DNA of 36,763 nt from Deltaproteobacteria bacterium (GTDB lineage Bacteria; Myxococcota_A; UBA9160): contig JADLGR010000059.1 of assembly GCA_020849175.1 (NCBI GenBank), forward strand, positions 1 through 36,763, given 5' to 3'. Every line of letters begins with the position of its first letter. Positions within the stretch are counted from its first letter, which is position 1. Below, piece after piece: positions 1 through 8,788 of the stretch. The translations under genes and the position numbers were made by a program. The notes under the pieces were generated by a model that was given only the letters and a program-made list of their open reading frames with translations, did not search any database and was not told the DNA's origin.

Positions 1-332
1 AAGAGCGGAATGCGGCCGAGCTCGTCCTTGGCCACGAAGCGCACGCCGTGCCGGCGCAGCGCCGCGAGAATCGCCATCGGATCGAGATGGCTCTGGTGGT
101 TCGAGACGAAGACGTAGCGCGCTTCCGCAGCGAGGCCTTCTTCGCCCTCGCAGACGAGCCGCGCACCGCAGCCCGCGAGCGCCACCCGCGCGAAGTCTCG
201 ATACAGCCAGCTCACGACGGGGTGGGTCGGGCCGAGCGTCACGCCGGCCGCGATCGCAGCCGTCGCATGGAAGGCCGTGTCGGCCGCCATCACGCCGGAG
301 GCGACGGCCGTTCGCACGAGTCGTTCGATCAT
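1..332 (-). CDS. Lysophospholipid/1-acyl-sn-glycerol-3-phosphate acyltransferase (PlsC-like), C-terminus cut off by window edge
   Basis: Reverse translation from ATG at 332 gives ...YVFVSNHQSHLDPMAILAALRRHGVRFVAKDELGRIPL, with the NHQSxxD acyltransferase motif. Overlaps rnhB stop by 4 nt. Confidence 0.85.
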   Translation of the reverse strand, partial: MIERLVRTAVASGVMAADTAFHATAAIAAGVTLGPTHPVVSWLYRDFARVALAGCGARLVCEGEEGLAAEARYVFVSNHQSHLDPMAILAALRRHGVRFVAKDELGRIPL

Positions 333-1129
333 CGCGTCTCTCCACACATCGCCACGGGCGCGAACGAGCGGCGGTGGACCGGGCTCGGCCCGAGCTCGCG
401 CAGCGCCGCCAGATGCTCGGGCGTCGGATAGCCCGCATTGCGCGCGAAGCCATAGCCCGGATGTCGGATCTCGAGCTCCCGCAGGAGGGCGTCGCGATGG
501 ACCTTGGCGATGATCGAAGCCGCCGCGATCGAGGCGTCGAGCGCATCCCCATGGACGATCGCGGTCTGTCCGGCACGGATTCCCGGGATCGTTCGCGCGT
601 CGACGAGCACGTGATCGGGTCGCACGGCGAGGGCCTCGACGGCGCGGCGCATCGCGAGCAGCGCCGCGTGATGGACGTTGAGGCGGTCGATCTCCTCGGG
701 CGCCACCTCTGCGACCGCGACCGCCACCGCCTGCGCGTGGATGGCGCTCGCCAGACGTTCGCGCCGCCGCACGCCAACTCGCTTCGAATCGTCGAGGCCC
801 GGAAGGTCGACCCGGTCGGGCAGCACCACGGCCGCCGCCACCACCGGCCCGGCGAGCGGACCGACACCGACTTCATCGACCCCGGCCACGTAACGCGCGC
901 CCGCGGCGTGCAGGATGTCGCGACGCGCCAGCAGCGCCCGCATGCGCGAACGCTCCGCGCGCTGCGCGTCGATGCGCCGATCGAGGGAGCGGAGCAGCGC
1001 CTTTGCCCCCGCGCGTGGATCCTCGCGAAGCGCCGCGCGCCAGTGCTCTCGGCCCGCGTCGTCGCCGGCCTCGTCGAGCCGCTTCCGCAGCTCCGAGAGG
1101 GGGAGCCAGACGCCGTGCGCGGCGCTCAT
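329..1129 (-). CDS. rnhB: Ribonuclease HII, long form with ~80-aa N-terminal extension
   Basis: [32 protein letters not shown] and SIIAKVHRD motifs of RNase HII. Confidence 0.93.
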   Translation of the reverse strand: MSAAHGVWLPLSELRKRLDEAGDDAGREHWRAALREDPRAGAKALLRSLDRRIDAQRAERSRMRALLARRDILHAAGARYVAGVDEVGVGPLAGPVVAAAVVLPDRVDLPGLDDSKRVGVRRRERLASAIHAQAVAVAVAEVAPEEIDRLNVHHAALLAMRRAVEALAVRPDHVLVDARTIPGIRAGQTAIVHGDALDASIAAASIIAKVHRDALLRELEIRHPGYGFARNAGYPTPEHLAALRELGPSPVHRRSFAPVAMCGETR

Positions 1130-2163
1130 CGGCCTTCGTTCGCCTCCGGCGTCGTTCGGATGCCGAGCTTCTTCTCGACCGCGCGCAGCCGGCGCAGCGC
1201 CTCCGGCAGCCGCGCCATCGCCGCGATCACGCGATGCCAGCGCCGCTCTTCCATCGCCGGCGCACCGAACACGCGCGCGCCCGGCGCAACGTCCTTGTGA
1301 AGACCCGCGCGCGCGGAGACGAACGCGCCGTCTCCGACTGCGAGGTGTCCCGCGGCGCCCGACTGCGCCATCAGGATCGCGCGCCGTCCGACCGTCGTGC
1401 TTCCGGCGAGCCCCGCCTGCGCGATGATCACGGCGCTCTCTCCCACGTCGCAGTTGTGCGCGATCATCACGAGGTTGTCGATCTTCGCTCCGGCACGGAT
1501 GCGCGTCTCGCCGAGCGTGGCGCGGTCGACGGTCGTCCCGGCGCCGATCTCGACGTCGTCCTCGACGACGACGCGTCCGACCTGCGGAACCTTTTCCAGA
1601 CGGCCCTGCTCGTCGAAGGCGTAGCCAAAACCGTCCCCTCCGAGCACGACGCCCGGCTGGAGCGAGACCCGGTCGCCGATCTCGGTGCCCTCACCGATCA
1701 CGCTGCCCGAATGGAGCGTGCAGTCGTCCCCGACGCGGGCGCCGGGATAGACGTGGACGCCGGCGTGGAGCACGGATCGCGCGCCGATCCGGACGCCGTC
1801 TCCGACCGAGCACAGGGGCCCGACCGAGGCCGACGGGTCGACCGACGCGTCGCTCGCGACGAATGCGCTCGGATGGACGCCCGCCGCAGGACGGGTCGCC
1901 GGCAGCAGCAGTGCCACGGAACGCGCAAAATCGAGCCCGGGATTCGGCGAGACGAGCACCGGCAGGCCACCGGTCTCGATCAGCGCCGGCGCCACCACGG
2001 CAGCCGCTCGCGTCTGGCCGAGCTTCTTCGACCACGCGAGAGACCGAACGAACGAAAGGTCTCCGGGTCCGGCAGTCTCGAGCGGAGCGACACCCGAAAG
2101 CGTCACATCGCCGTCGCCTCTCACCTCGCGACCGAGCTTCTCGGCGAGCTCGCGCAGGCGCAT
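1126..2163 (-). CDS. lpxD: UDP-3-O-(3-hydroxyacyl)glucosamine N-acyltransferase
   Basis: [12 protein letters not shown]-terminus, hexapeptide repeats, [24 protein letters not shown] motif. ORF opens at 2202 but the internal ATG at 2163 fits LpxD better. 4-nt overlap with rnhB. Confidence 0.93.
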   Translation of the reverse strand: MRLRELAEKLGREVRGDGDVTLSGVAPLETAGPGDLSFVRSLAWSKKLGQTRAAAVVAPALIETGGLPVLVSPNPGLDFARSVALLLPATRPAAGVHPSAFVASDASVDPSASVGPLCSVGDGVRIGARSVLHAGVHVYPGARVGDDCTLHSGSVIGEGTEIGDRVSLQPGVVLGGDGFGYAFDEQGRLEKVPQVGRVVVEDDVEIGAGTTVDRATLGETRIRAGAKIDNLVMIAHNCDVGESAVIIAQAGLAGSTTVGRRAILMAQSGAAGHLAVGDGAFVSARAGLHKDVAPGARVFGAPAMEERRWHRVIAAMARLPEALRRLRAVEKKLGIRTTPEANEGR

Positions 2164-2179
2164 CGGGCGGCGCGGCACG

Positions 2180-3001
2180 CTACCTCGCGAGCAGCACCGC
2201 AACCGGCGACGTCCTCACCACGGCGGACGCGTTGCTGCCGAGGAAGTACTCGTGGATCCGGTTGCGGGCGAACGCGCCCATCACGATGAGGCTCGCGCGT
2301 ACGGAGCGGGCAGCATCGACGATCTTGACGTCGGGCCGTCCGAGCGTCGAAGACGTCTCGCGGCCCGTCGCGGCGAGGGGACCGAGGAGCGCGCGAACCT
2401 CTTCGAAGCGCGCAGCCGCCCGACCCTTGTCCTTCGAGTCGACGAAGACGTGGACGGCGGCGCCGATGCGCGTGGCGATCTCGACGGACAGACGCGCGGC
2501 GAGGACCGATCCGGGCGAGCCGTCGAACGCGAGGAGCAGCGGGCCACCCAGATTCGTACCGCTCGGAACCACGACGCAGGGCCGCGTCGTCTTGCGGAGC
2601 ACGGCGTCCATCGTCGGCCCGGCGAGGCCCGTGCGGAAGGCCTGGTTCTCTCCGTCGCGGCCGATCACGACGAGGTCGGCGCTCTCGCCCCGCTCGACGA
2701 TCCGGTCGTCCGCGGCGCCGGACACACACTCGCACTCGACTCCGAGGCTCGCTGCGCGTGCTCGTTCGGACAGGCGCTGGCACACCGCATCGGCGCGCGC
2801 CTTGAGGAACCCTTCGATCGCGTCGAGCGGCGGTGGCGCGACGCCGAGCGTCGCCGTGCGAAGACTCTGTACGCGCGCCGTCTCGATCACGGTCACGCCG
2901 CGAAGCCGGGTGCCGAGAGACTTCGCGAGCGAGATCGCGAAGCCCTCGGCTGCGACCGCTCCGTCCGATCCATCCGTCGCCAGCAGGAGCGTTTCGATCA
3001 T
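2180..3001 (-). CDS. Universal stress protein, tandem UspA domains
   Basis: Two UspA-like halves: [15 protein letters not shown]... and [33 protein letters not shown]... Confidence 0.85.
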   Translation of the reverse strand: MIETLLLATDGSDGAVAAEGFAISLAKSLGTRLRGVTVIETARVQSLRTATLGVAPPPLDAIEGFLKARADAVCQRLSERARAASLGVECECVSGAADDRIVERGESADLVVIGRDGENQAFRTGLAGPTMDAVLRKTTRPCVVVPSGTNLGGPLLLAFDGSPGSVLAARLSVEIATRIGAAVHVFVDSKDKGRAAARFEEVRALLGPLAATGRETSSTLGRPDVKIVDAARSVRASLIVMGAFARNRIHEYFLGSNASAVVRTSPVAVLLAR

Positions 3002-3041
3002 GCCCGTCCCCGCAATCCCGAACGGCGCCCGGCCCGATGGA

Positions 3042-4574
3042 TCAAGAGAGCAGACGTCCGAGCGGCGTTCCCCAGACCCAGCGCAGCACGCGCTGGAGCC
3101 AGGCCAGCTTCTTGCCGGAATACGGATACCAGAGAAACTCGTTCTTCGCGCCGAAGCGGTCGCTCATGATCGACTGGGCGTGGCAGAAGCTCCGCAGCCC
3201 GTTCTCGCCGTTGACCTGGCCGATCCCACTCTCCTTCACGCCGCCGAAGGGAGACTCGGTCGCGCCGTACGTCAGCATGCAGTCGTTCACGACGACGGAG
3301 CCGGACTGCACGGCGCGGGCGAGCAGATCGCCCCTGCGCCGGTCGCGCGTCCACACGTTCGCGTTGAGGCCGTACCGCGAGTCGTTCGCGAAGCGCAGGG
3401 CCTCGGCCTCGTCGCGAACGCGCAGGATCGGCAGCACCGGTCCAAAGGTCTCTTCACGCATGATCGTCATGTCGTGGGTAACGTCCGTGAGGACCGTCGG
3501 CTCGTAGAACAGGCCCGGGAGGTCGGGATTGCGGCGCCCGCCCGTGAGAACCCTCGCGCCGCGGGCGCGCGCCTCCTCGACCTGACGTTCGACGATCTGG
3601 AGCTGCGCGGGCCAGATCATCGGCCCGACGTCGAACTCACCGCTCGCCCCCTGCCGCAGCGCCGCCGTCTTCTCGACCACCTTCTGCGTGAACGCGTCGG
3701 CCACCTCGTCGACCACGTAGACGCGCTCCGTCGAGACGCAGATCTGCCCCGCATTGCTGAACGCACCGTAGACGGCGCCGTTCGCCGCTCGCTCCAGGTC
3801 GGCGTCGGCGCAGACGATCATCGGGTCCTTGCCGCCGAGCTCGAGCGTGCACGGGACGAGATTCCTCCCGCACGCCTCGGCGACCTTTCGCCCGGTCCGC
3901 ACGCTGCCCGTGAACGAGATCTTGTCGACGCCGGCCTCGACGAGCGCCGAGCCGGTTTCTCCGTCGCCGAGCAGGACCTGGAACAGCCCTTCCGGGATGC
4001 GCGTCGCGCGCAGCAGATCCTGCAGCAGGAGCCCCGAGTAGGGCGTCACCTCCGACGGCTTGAGCAGCACGGCGTTTCCGGCGAGCAGCGCCTGGATGGT
4101 CGGGTTGAGCGCGAGCATCAGCGGAAAGTTCCACGGCGTGATGATCCCGACGACGCCGAGCGGGCGATAGGCGATGCGAAGGCGCTTGGTCTTGAGCAGG
4201 TGCAGCGAGACGCTGCGGTCGGCAAGGAGCCGCGGCGCCCGCTTCGTCCAGTACTGGATGGCGTCGCACGCGGCCAGCACCTCGACGGCGAACGCCTCGG
4301 TGCGCGGCTTGCCGGTCTCGCGAACGATCGTGTCGACGACATCGTCCTGACGCGCGATCAGCGCCGGAATCGCTCGCGCGAGGATCCGCCCCCGCTCGGC
4401 CACCTTGAGCGCCGCCCACTCGGGCTGAACCTTGCGCGCGACCTCGACCGCAGCGCGCACGTCGGCGGCGGTCTGGACCTCGATCTCTCCGAGGACATCG
4501 AGCGTCGCGGGACTGCGCAGCCGCAGGCTTCGGCGGCCGATGGTCTTCTCTTCTCCGGGCTCGACGATCGCCAT
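3042..4574 (-). CDS. NAD(P)-dependent aldehyde dehydrogenase family protein
   Basis: VVGIITPWNFPLML, FTGSVRTGRKVAE, LELGGKDPMIVCADADLE, GQICVSTERVYV and EETFGPVLPI motifs. ATG at 4574 is preceded by GGAGGT; ORF track opens at TTG 4631. Confidence 0.93.
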   Translation of the reverse strand: MAIVEPGEEKTIGRRSLRLRSPATLDVLGEIEVQTAADVRAAVEVARKVQPEWAALKVAERGRILARAIPALIARQDDVVDTIVRETGKPRTEAFAVEVLAACDAIQYWTKRAPRLLADRSVSLHLLKTKRLRIAYRPLGVVGIITPWNFPLMLALNPTIQALLAGNAVLLKPSEVTPYSGLLLQDLLRATRIPEGLFQVLLGDGETGSALVEAGVDKISFTGSVRTGRKVAEACGRNLVPCTLELGGKDPMIVCADADLERAANGAVYGAFSNAGQICVSTERVYVVDEVADAFTQKVVEKTAALRQGASGEFDVGPMIWPAQLQIVERQVEEARARGARVLTGGRRNPDLPGLFYEPTVLTDVTHDMTIMREETFGPVLPILRVRDEAEALRFANDSRYGLNANVWTRDRRRGDLLARAVQSGSVVVNDCMLTYGATESPFGGVKESGIGQVNGENGLRSFCHAQSIMSDRFGAKNEFLWYPYSGKKLAWLQRVLRWVWGTPLGRLLS

Positions 4575-4601
4575 GGCACCTCCGACGGACGCGGCCCGGG
4601 C

Positions 4602-4631
4602 AGGGTACGAGAGCCCCGCCGGACGTGTCAA
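4602..4631 (-). promoter_or_regulatory. Candidate sigma70-type promoter of the aldehyde dehydrogenase gene (TTGACA-N18-TACCCT)
   Basis: Minus strand TTGACA at 4631-4626, 18-nt spacer, TACCCT at 4607-4602, ~28 nt upstream of ATG 4574. Confidence 0.45.
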
Positions 4632-4642
4632 TCACTCCCGCA

Positions 4643-4666
4643 CCCGCGGTGGCCGGCCACCGCGGG
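4643..4666. repeat. 24-bp perfect palindrome CCCGCGGTGGCC/GGCCACCGCGGG in a divergent intergenic region
   Basis: Direct reading; the two 12-nt arms are exact reverse complements with no spacer. Confidence 0.9.
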
Positions 4667-4704
4667 ATCCTTGCGGGCCGGCGCGGGGCATGCGATAGGG
4701 AGGT

Positions 4705-5790
4705 GTGGCCGGCACCGATCTTCCGCTGCTCCGCGCGTTCCCTGCGATCGAGCGGGCACTCCCACGGATCCCGTTCATCCGCGTGCCGACGCCGGTCGAG
4801 CCTCTGGCACTCGGCGGCATCGCTCCAGGCACACTCTTCGTGAAGCGCGACGACCGCTCCTGCCCGCTCTACGGAGGAAACAAGCCGCGCAAGCTCGAGT
4901 TCCTGCTGGGGCGTGCGCGGGCACGCGGATGCCGCACGCTGGTGACGACGGGGGGGCTCGGGACGAACCACGGCCTTGCGATGACGATTCTCGCGCGCTC
5001 GGCCGGCATCTCGTCCGTGCTCGTGCTCGTCGACCAGCCCGTGACGCCCGGCGTACGCGAGACGCTTCGCCTGCATCTCGCATACGGCGCAACGCAGATC
5101 GCAGCGCGCAACGTGGGCGGTGCAGCGCTGCAAACGCTGCGCGCGCTGGCGGTGAGCGCGCTGCACGGCGAACGGCCGCAGCTCGTTCCGACGGGCGGCT
5201 CGTGCGCTCTCGGCAACGTGGGCTGCGTCTCGGCGGGCTTCGAGCTCGCGGAGCAGATTCGCGCGGGCGAATGCCCCGAGCCGGAGACGATCTACGTTGC
5301 CGTCGGTACCGGGGGATCGGCGGCCGGCCTCGCCGTAGGCCTGCGGCTCGCCGGCCTTCGAAGCCGCGTGCAAGGCGTGCTCGTGCTCGACATCCTGCCT
5401 CCTTCGCCTGCGCGGCTCGCGCGCGCAGCGCGAGCGACGCTTCGGCTGCTGCGCCGAGCGGATCCGTCGATTCCCGAGCTGAAGTTCGATGCGTCCGACT
5501 TTCCGCTCGTCCGCGACCAGCTCGGCGCCGGCTACGGCGTGCCGACGCCGGCCGCGACCGAGGCGGTCGCCGCGGCCGCGGCGGCGGGACTGCGGCTCGA
5601 GACGACGTACACCGGCAAGACGCTCGCATGCATTCGCGCGCTCGCCGCCCGCGGCGCGCTCGGCAAGGGCCCGGTCCTGTTCTGGGACACCTACAACGCC
5701 ATCGACGTCGCCGCAGCGGCGCCGCGAAGCGTGTCCGAAGCGGACCTTCCGCGCGGCATCCGGCGCGCAATCGCCCGCGCCGCGCATTGA
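4705..5790 (+). CDS. PLP-dependent fold-type II enzyme, D-cysteine desulfhydrase / ACC deaminase-like
   Basis: GTG start after GGGAGG; VKRDDRSCPLYGGNKPRKLEFLL (PLP Lys), GTGGSAAGLAVGL and KTLACIRAL motifs. Confidence 0.8.
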   Translation: MAGTDLPLLRAFPAIERALPRIPFIRVPTPVEPLALGGIAPGTLFVKRDDRSCPLYGGNKPRKLEFLLGRARARGCRTLVTTGGLGTNHGLAMTILARSAGISSVLVLVDQPVTPGVRETLRLHLAYGATQIAARNVGGAALQTLRALAVSALHGERPQLVPTGGSCALGNVGCVSAGFELAEQIRAGECPEPETIYVAVGTGGSAAGLAVGLRLAGLRSRVQGVLVLDILPPSPARLARAARATLRLLRRADPSIPELKFDASDFPLVRDQLGAGYGVPTPAATEAVAAAAAAGLRLETTYTGKTLACIRALAARGALGKGPVLFWDTYNAIDVAAAAPRSVSEADLPRGIRRAIARAAH

Positions 5791-5825
5791 GGCGCGCTCG
5801 CCGGCCGGGTATCGTCCTCCGTGTC

Positions 5826-6374
5826 ATGCCCCCCACCAGCGCCCGCGCCTTCGCGACGACACGGCGCGGATTCTTGCGCCTCGCGGGCTCGACAGCGGCG
5901 CTCACCACGCTCGCACAGATGCGGAGCGTCCCCGTCGCGGCGGCGTCGGCGAGCCGTCCAGGGGCGTTCTTCTCGCCGGCCGAGCAGGAGATCCTCACGC
6001 AGGTCACCGAGCGAATGGTCGACAGCGACGCGCCCGGCGCGCCGCGCGTTCGCGACACCGCGACGATCGCGACCATCGACGCGCTCTGCGCGTCGCTCGA
6101 CCCGTCGATCACGGCCCCTCTTCCGACGCTGCTGCGCGTCGTCGACTACGCGCCCTTCGTCTTCGACCTCCATTTCACGCGCTTCACGCGCATGACGCCG
6201 GCGGAGCAGGACGCCTCGCTCGCGGGCTGGATGCGTAGTCGCTTCGCACTCCGACGTCAGGCGTTCCTCGCGCTTCGCAACCTCGCGCTGCTCGGCTACT
6301 ACAGCCAGGACGAGACCTGGCCCATGATCGGCTATGCGGGGCCGCTGCTGCGGTCCGCCGTGGAGCCCGCGTGA
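5826..6374 (+). CDS. Twin-arginine signal protein, probable small subunit (gluconate 2-dehydrogenase subunit 3-like) of GMC dehydrogenase
   Basis: MPPTSARAFATTRRGFLRLAGSTAALTTL Tat-like leader; short protein immediately upstream of a GMC oxidoreductase with GTGA overlap. Lies at the end of the 1863..6374 ORF. Confidence 0.7.
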   Translation: MPPTSARAFATTRRGFLRLAGSTAALTTLAQMRSVPVAAASASRPGAFFSPAEQEILTQVTERMVDSDAPGAPRVRDTATIATIDALCASLDPSITAPLPTLLRVVDYAPFVFDLHFTRFTRMTPAEQDASLAGWMRSRFALRRQAFLALRNLALLGYYSQDETWPMIGYAGPLLRSAVEPA

Positions 6375-7909
6375 TCACGCAGCTCATCGAGCGCGGCGGC
6401 GACCTCTCCGAACGCGCGCAGGTCTGCGTGATCGGCAGTGGCGGCGGCGGAGCCGTCGTGGCAGCGGAGATCGCGAGCGCCGGACACGACGTCGTCGTCC
6501 TCGAACAAGGCCACTACTGGACGAAGGCCAACTTCACGCAGCGTGAAGACCAGATGCTGCCGCGCCTGTTCGAAGAGGCCGGGATGCGGCAGACGAGCGA
6601 CGGTGCGATCCAGATCCTGCAGGGCCGCAACATCGGCGGCTCGACCGTTCACAACCTCTGCTACTCGTTCCGCACGCCGGACCCGATCCTCGCGATGTGG
6701 CGCGAGGAGCACGCGCTTCCCGACCTCACGCCCGAGGCGCTGCGGCCGAGCTTCGAGCGCGTCGAGAAGAACCTCAAGGTCAAGCAGATCCTCGAGCAGC
6801 AGGTGAACGCGCTCAACCGTCGCATCCGCGCCGGCGCCGAGAAGCTCGGCTACTCGGGGCTCGTCACGAAGCACAACCGCGAAGGCTGCATCGAGTCGGG
6901 CTACTGCATCCTCGGCTGCTCCTACGACGCCAAGCAGTCGATGCTCGTGACCTACGTACCGCGCGCCGATGCGGCCGGCGCGCGCATCTACGCCAACGCG
7001 CGCTCCGACCGAATCGAGATCGGCCCCGGACGCACCAAGACCGTGACCGGCTCCGTCGTCGATCAGTCGGGGCGCGCGATGGGTCGCGTCACGGTCGAGG
7101 CCCCCATCGTCGTTCTCGCCGCCGGAGCGATCAACTCGCCCGACCTCTGGCTGCGCAGCGGCCTTCCGAACCCGCACGGCGAGGTCGGGCGCAACCTGCA
7201 CCTGCACCCCTCGGCGATGGTCGCGGGCTTCTTCGACGAGCCGATCGATGCCTACCGCGGAATTCCCCAGAGCTACTACGTCGACGAGTTCATCGACCTC
7301 GACCGCGACCCGCGCAGCGGCTACGTGCTGATGCCGATCGCGGGCTTCCCGGTCCTGACGGCGGCGAGTCTTCCGGGGTTCGGCCGCGAGCACGCGCGGC
7401 AGATGCGCGACTTCGCGAAGCTCGGCGGCCTGCTCGTGCTGCTCCACGACCGCAGCGCGGGCCGCGTCGAGCCCGGCTCGTCTCCGGGGCGACCGAAGAT
7501 CACCTACACGCTCGAGCCCGACGACCGGCGCCTGCTCGCAGAGGGCCTGCTGCACAGCAGCGAGGTGCTCTTCGCCGGCGGCGCCGAGCGCTGCCTCGTC
7601 CCGTTCACACCCGATGCGCTCGTGCTCCGGTCGGGCGATGATCTGAACACGATCACGAAGCGGGGCGTTCGCGAGGGCGAGATCGTCCTCAACTCGACGC
7701 ATCCGCAGTCGACCCTGCGGATGGGTGGAGACCCGAAGCGCTCGGTCGTCGGCGCGTTCGGCGAGAGCCACGAGGTGCCGGGACTCTTCGTCGCCGACAT
7801 GAGCGTGTTCCCGACGTCTCTCGGAGCTCCGCCGCAGATCACGACCGCGGCGCTCGCCGACCGCACGGCCCACCACGTGCTCGACCGCTGGACCGAGCTC
7901 GCGGGCTAG
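6371..7909 (+). CDS. GMC family FAD-dependent oxidoreductase
   Basis: VIGSGGGGAVVAAEIASAGHDVVVLEQG (FAD), GRNIGGSTVHNLCYSFRTP, CIESGYCILGCSYDAKQS, STLRMGGDP...LFVADMSVFPTSLGAPPQITTAALA. Confidence 0.92.
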   Translation: MITQLIERGGDLSERAQVCVIGSGGGGAVVAAEIASAGHDVVVLEQGHYWTKANFTQREDQMLPRLFEEAGMRQTSDGAIQILQGRNIGGSTVHNLCYSFRTPDPILAMWREEHALPDLTPEALRPSFERVEKNLKVKQILEQQVNALNRRIRAGAEKLGYSGLVTKHNREGCIESGYCILGCSYDAKQSMLVTYVPRADAAGARIYANARSDRIEIGPGRTKTVTGSVVDQSGRAMGRVTVEAPIVVLAAGAINSPDLWLRSGLPNPHGEVGRNLHLHPSAMVAGFFDEPIDAYRGIPQSYYVDEFIDLDRDPRSGYVLMPIAGFPVLTAASLPGFGREHARQMRDFAKLGGLLVLLHDRSAGRVEPGSSPGRPKITYTLEPDDRRLLAEGLLHSSEVLFAGGAERCLVPFTPDALVLRSGDDLNTITKRGVREGEIVLNSTHPQSTLRMGGDPKRSVVGAFGESHEVPGLFVADMSVFPTSLGAPPQITTAALADRTAHHVLDRWTELAG

Positions 7910-8331
7910 CGATCGTCTCGCGGCACGCCGGCGAAGTAGCGCAGCAGATCGGTTTCGGTGAGCAGACCGACCAGGGTCTGCCCAGCCATCACGGGCAGGC
8001 AGCCGATCCTGCGCTCCGCCATCACCAGCGCCGCGTGCTCGACCGGGGCATCGGCCTCGATCACCACGGGTGGTGCGGACATCACACGAGCGATCTCGAC
8101 GCCGTTCAAGAACGCACGGCGCTCGTTCGGGTCGAAGCCGGTCAGGTTCGAGAGCGAAGCGCGCAGCAGGTCTCGCTCTGAAACCACGCCCACGAGCTGC
8201 CCGCCTTGCACCACGGGCATGTGGCGCACGCGCCCCAGCGTCATGATATCTTCGACCGTCGACAGACGATCGCTGGCGCCGATCGTGACGATCTTCTCCT
8301 GCATCAGGTCACGGACGCGCGTCTGGCCCAC
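7906..8331 (-). CDS. CBS-domain pair protein
   Basis: VRDLMQEKIVTIGASDRLSTVEDIMTLGRVRHMPVVQGGQLVGVVSERDLLR and a second CBS half. Confidence 0.9.
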   Translation of the reverse strand: MGQTRVRDLMQEKIVTIGASDRLSTVEDIMTLGRVRHMPVVQGGQLVGVVSERDLLRASLSNLTGFDPNERRAFLNGVEIARVMSAPPVVIEADAPVEHAALVMAERRIGCLPVMAGQTLVGLLTETDLLRYFAGVPRDDR

Positions 8332-8347
8332 GGCGGGAGTCTACTTC

Positions 8348-8788
8348 ATGGCGGCGGCGCAGGGAAAACGAAAACGGAGCGCCGGGCGCAGGGCGCGCTC
8401 CGCGAGCGAGTCGGATCCGGTCACGCCGTACTCCGGCAGCCCGCCTTCCGGCCTGCCCGATTTGCTGCGCCGAGTGATCACGACCGGGCTCTCGGGGCTG
8501 TTCACGACGAACGAGGTCGTGCGCCGTGCCGTGGGCGAGGCGATGCCGCGGGAATGGGTCGATTTCGCCGTCGACCAGAGCGAGCGGACGCGCGCAGAGT
8601 TCATCGAGCGGCTGGCCGGCGAGCTCGCGCGCACGCTCGAGAGTCTCGAGCTGGTGGAGATGGCCGAGCGCCTTCTCGACGGAAGGACGATCGAGGTCCG
8701 GGCCCAGATCCAGCTCCTCCCGCGCGAGGGCAAGCTCGCGACGCGACGGCTCGACGTCGCGATGGGACGCGCCGGAGGCAAGCGGTGA
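8348..8788 (+). CDS. Conserved-looking hypothetical helical protein
   Basis: In-frame portion of ORF 7958..8788 starting MAAAQGKRKRS; LPDLLRRVITTGLSGLFTTNEVVRRAVGEAMPREWVDFAVDQSERTRAEFIERLAGELARTLE; coupled by GTGA to the next gene. Confidence 0.65.
   Translation: MAAAQGKRKRSAGRRARSASESDPVTPYSGSPPSGLPDLLRRVITTGLSGLFTTNEVVRRAVGEAMPREWVDFAVDQSERTRAEFIERLAGELARTLESLELVEMAERLLDGRTIEVRAQIQLLPREGKLATRRLDVAMGRAGGKR

Noticed and set aside
1863-6374. 1503-aa open reading frame on the plus strand
   Set aside because: Most of it is antisense to lpxD, usp and aldehyde dehydrogenase with low-complexity Arg/Pro/Ala composition typical of high-GC spurious frames. Only the last ~182 codons (from ATG 5826) look real.
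6332-7876. 514-aa ORF antisense to the GMC oxidoreductase
   Set aside because: Shadow ORF from GC-rich codon bias.
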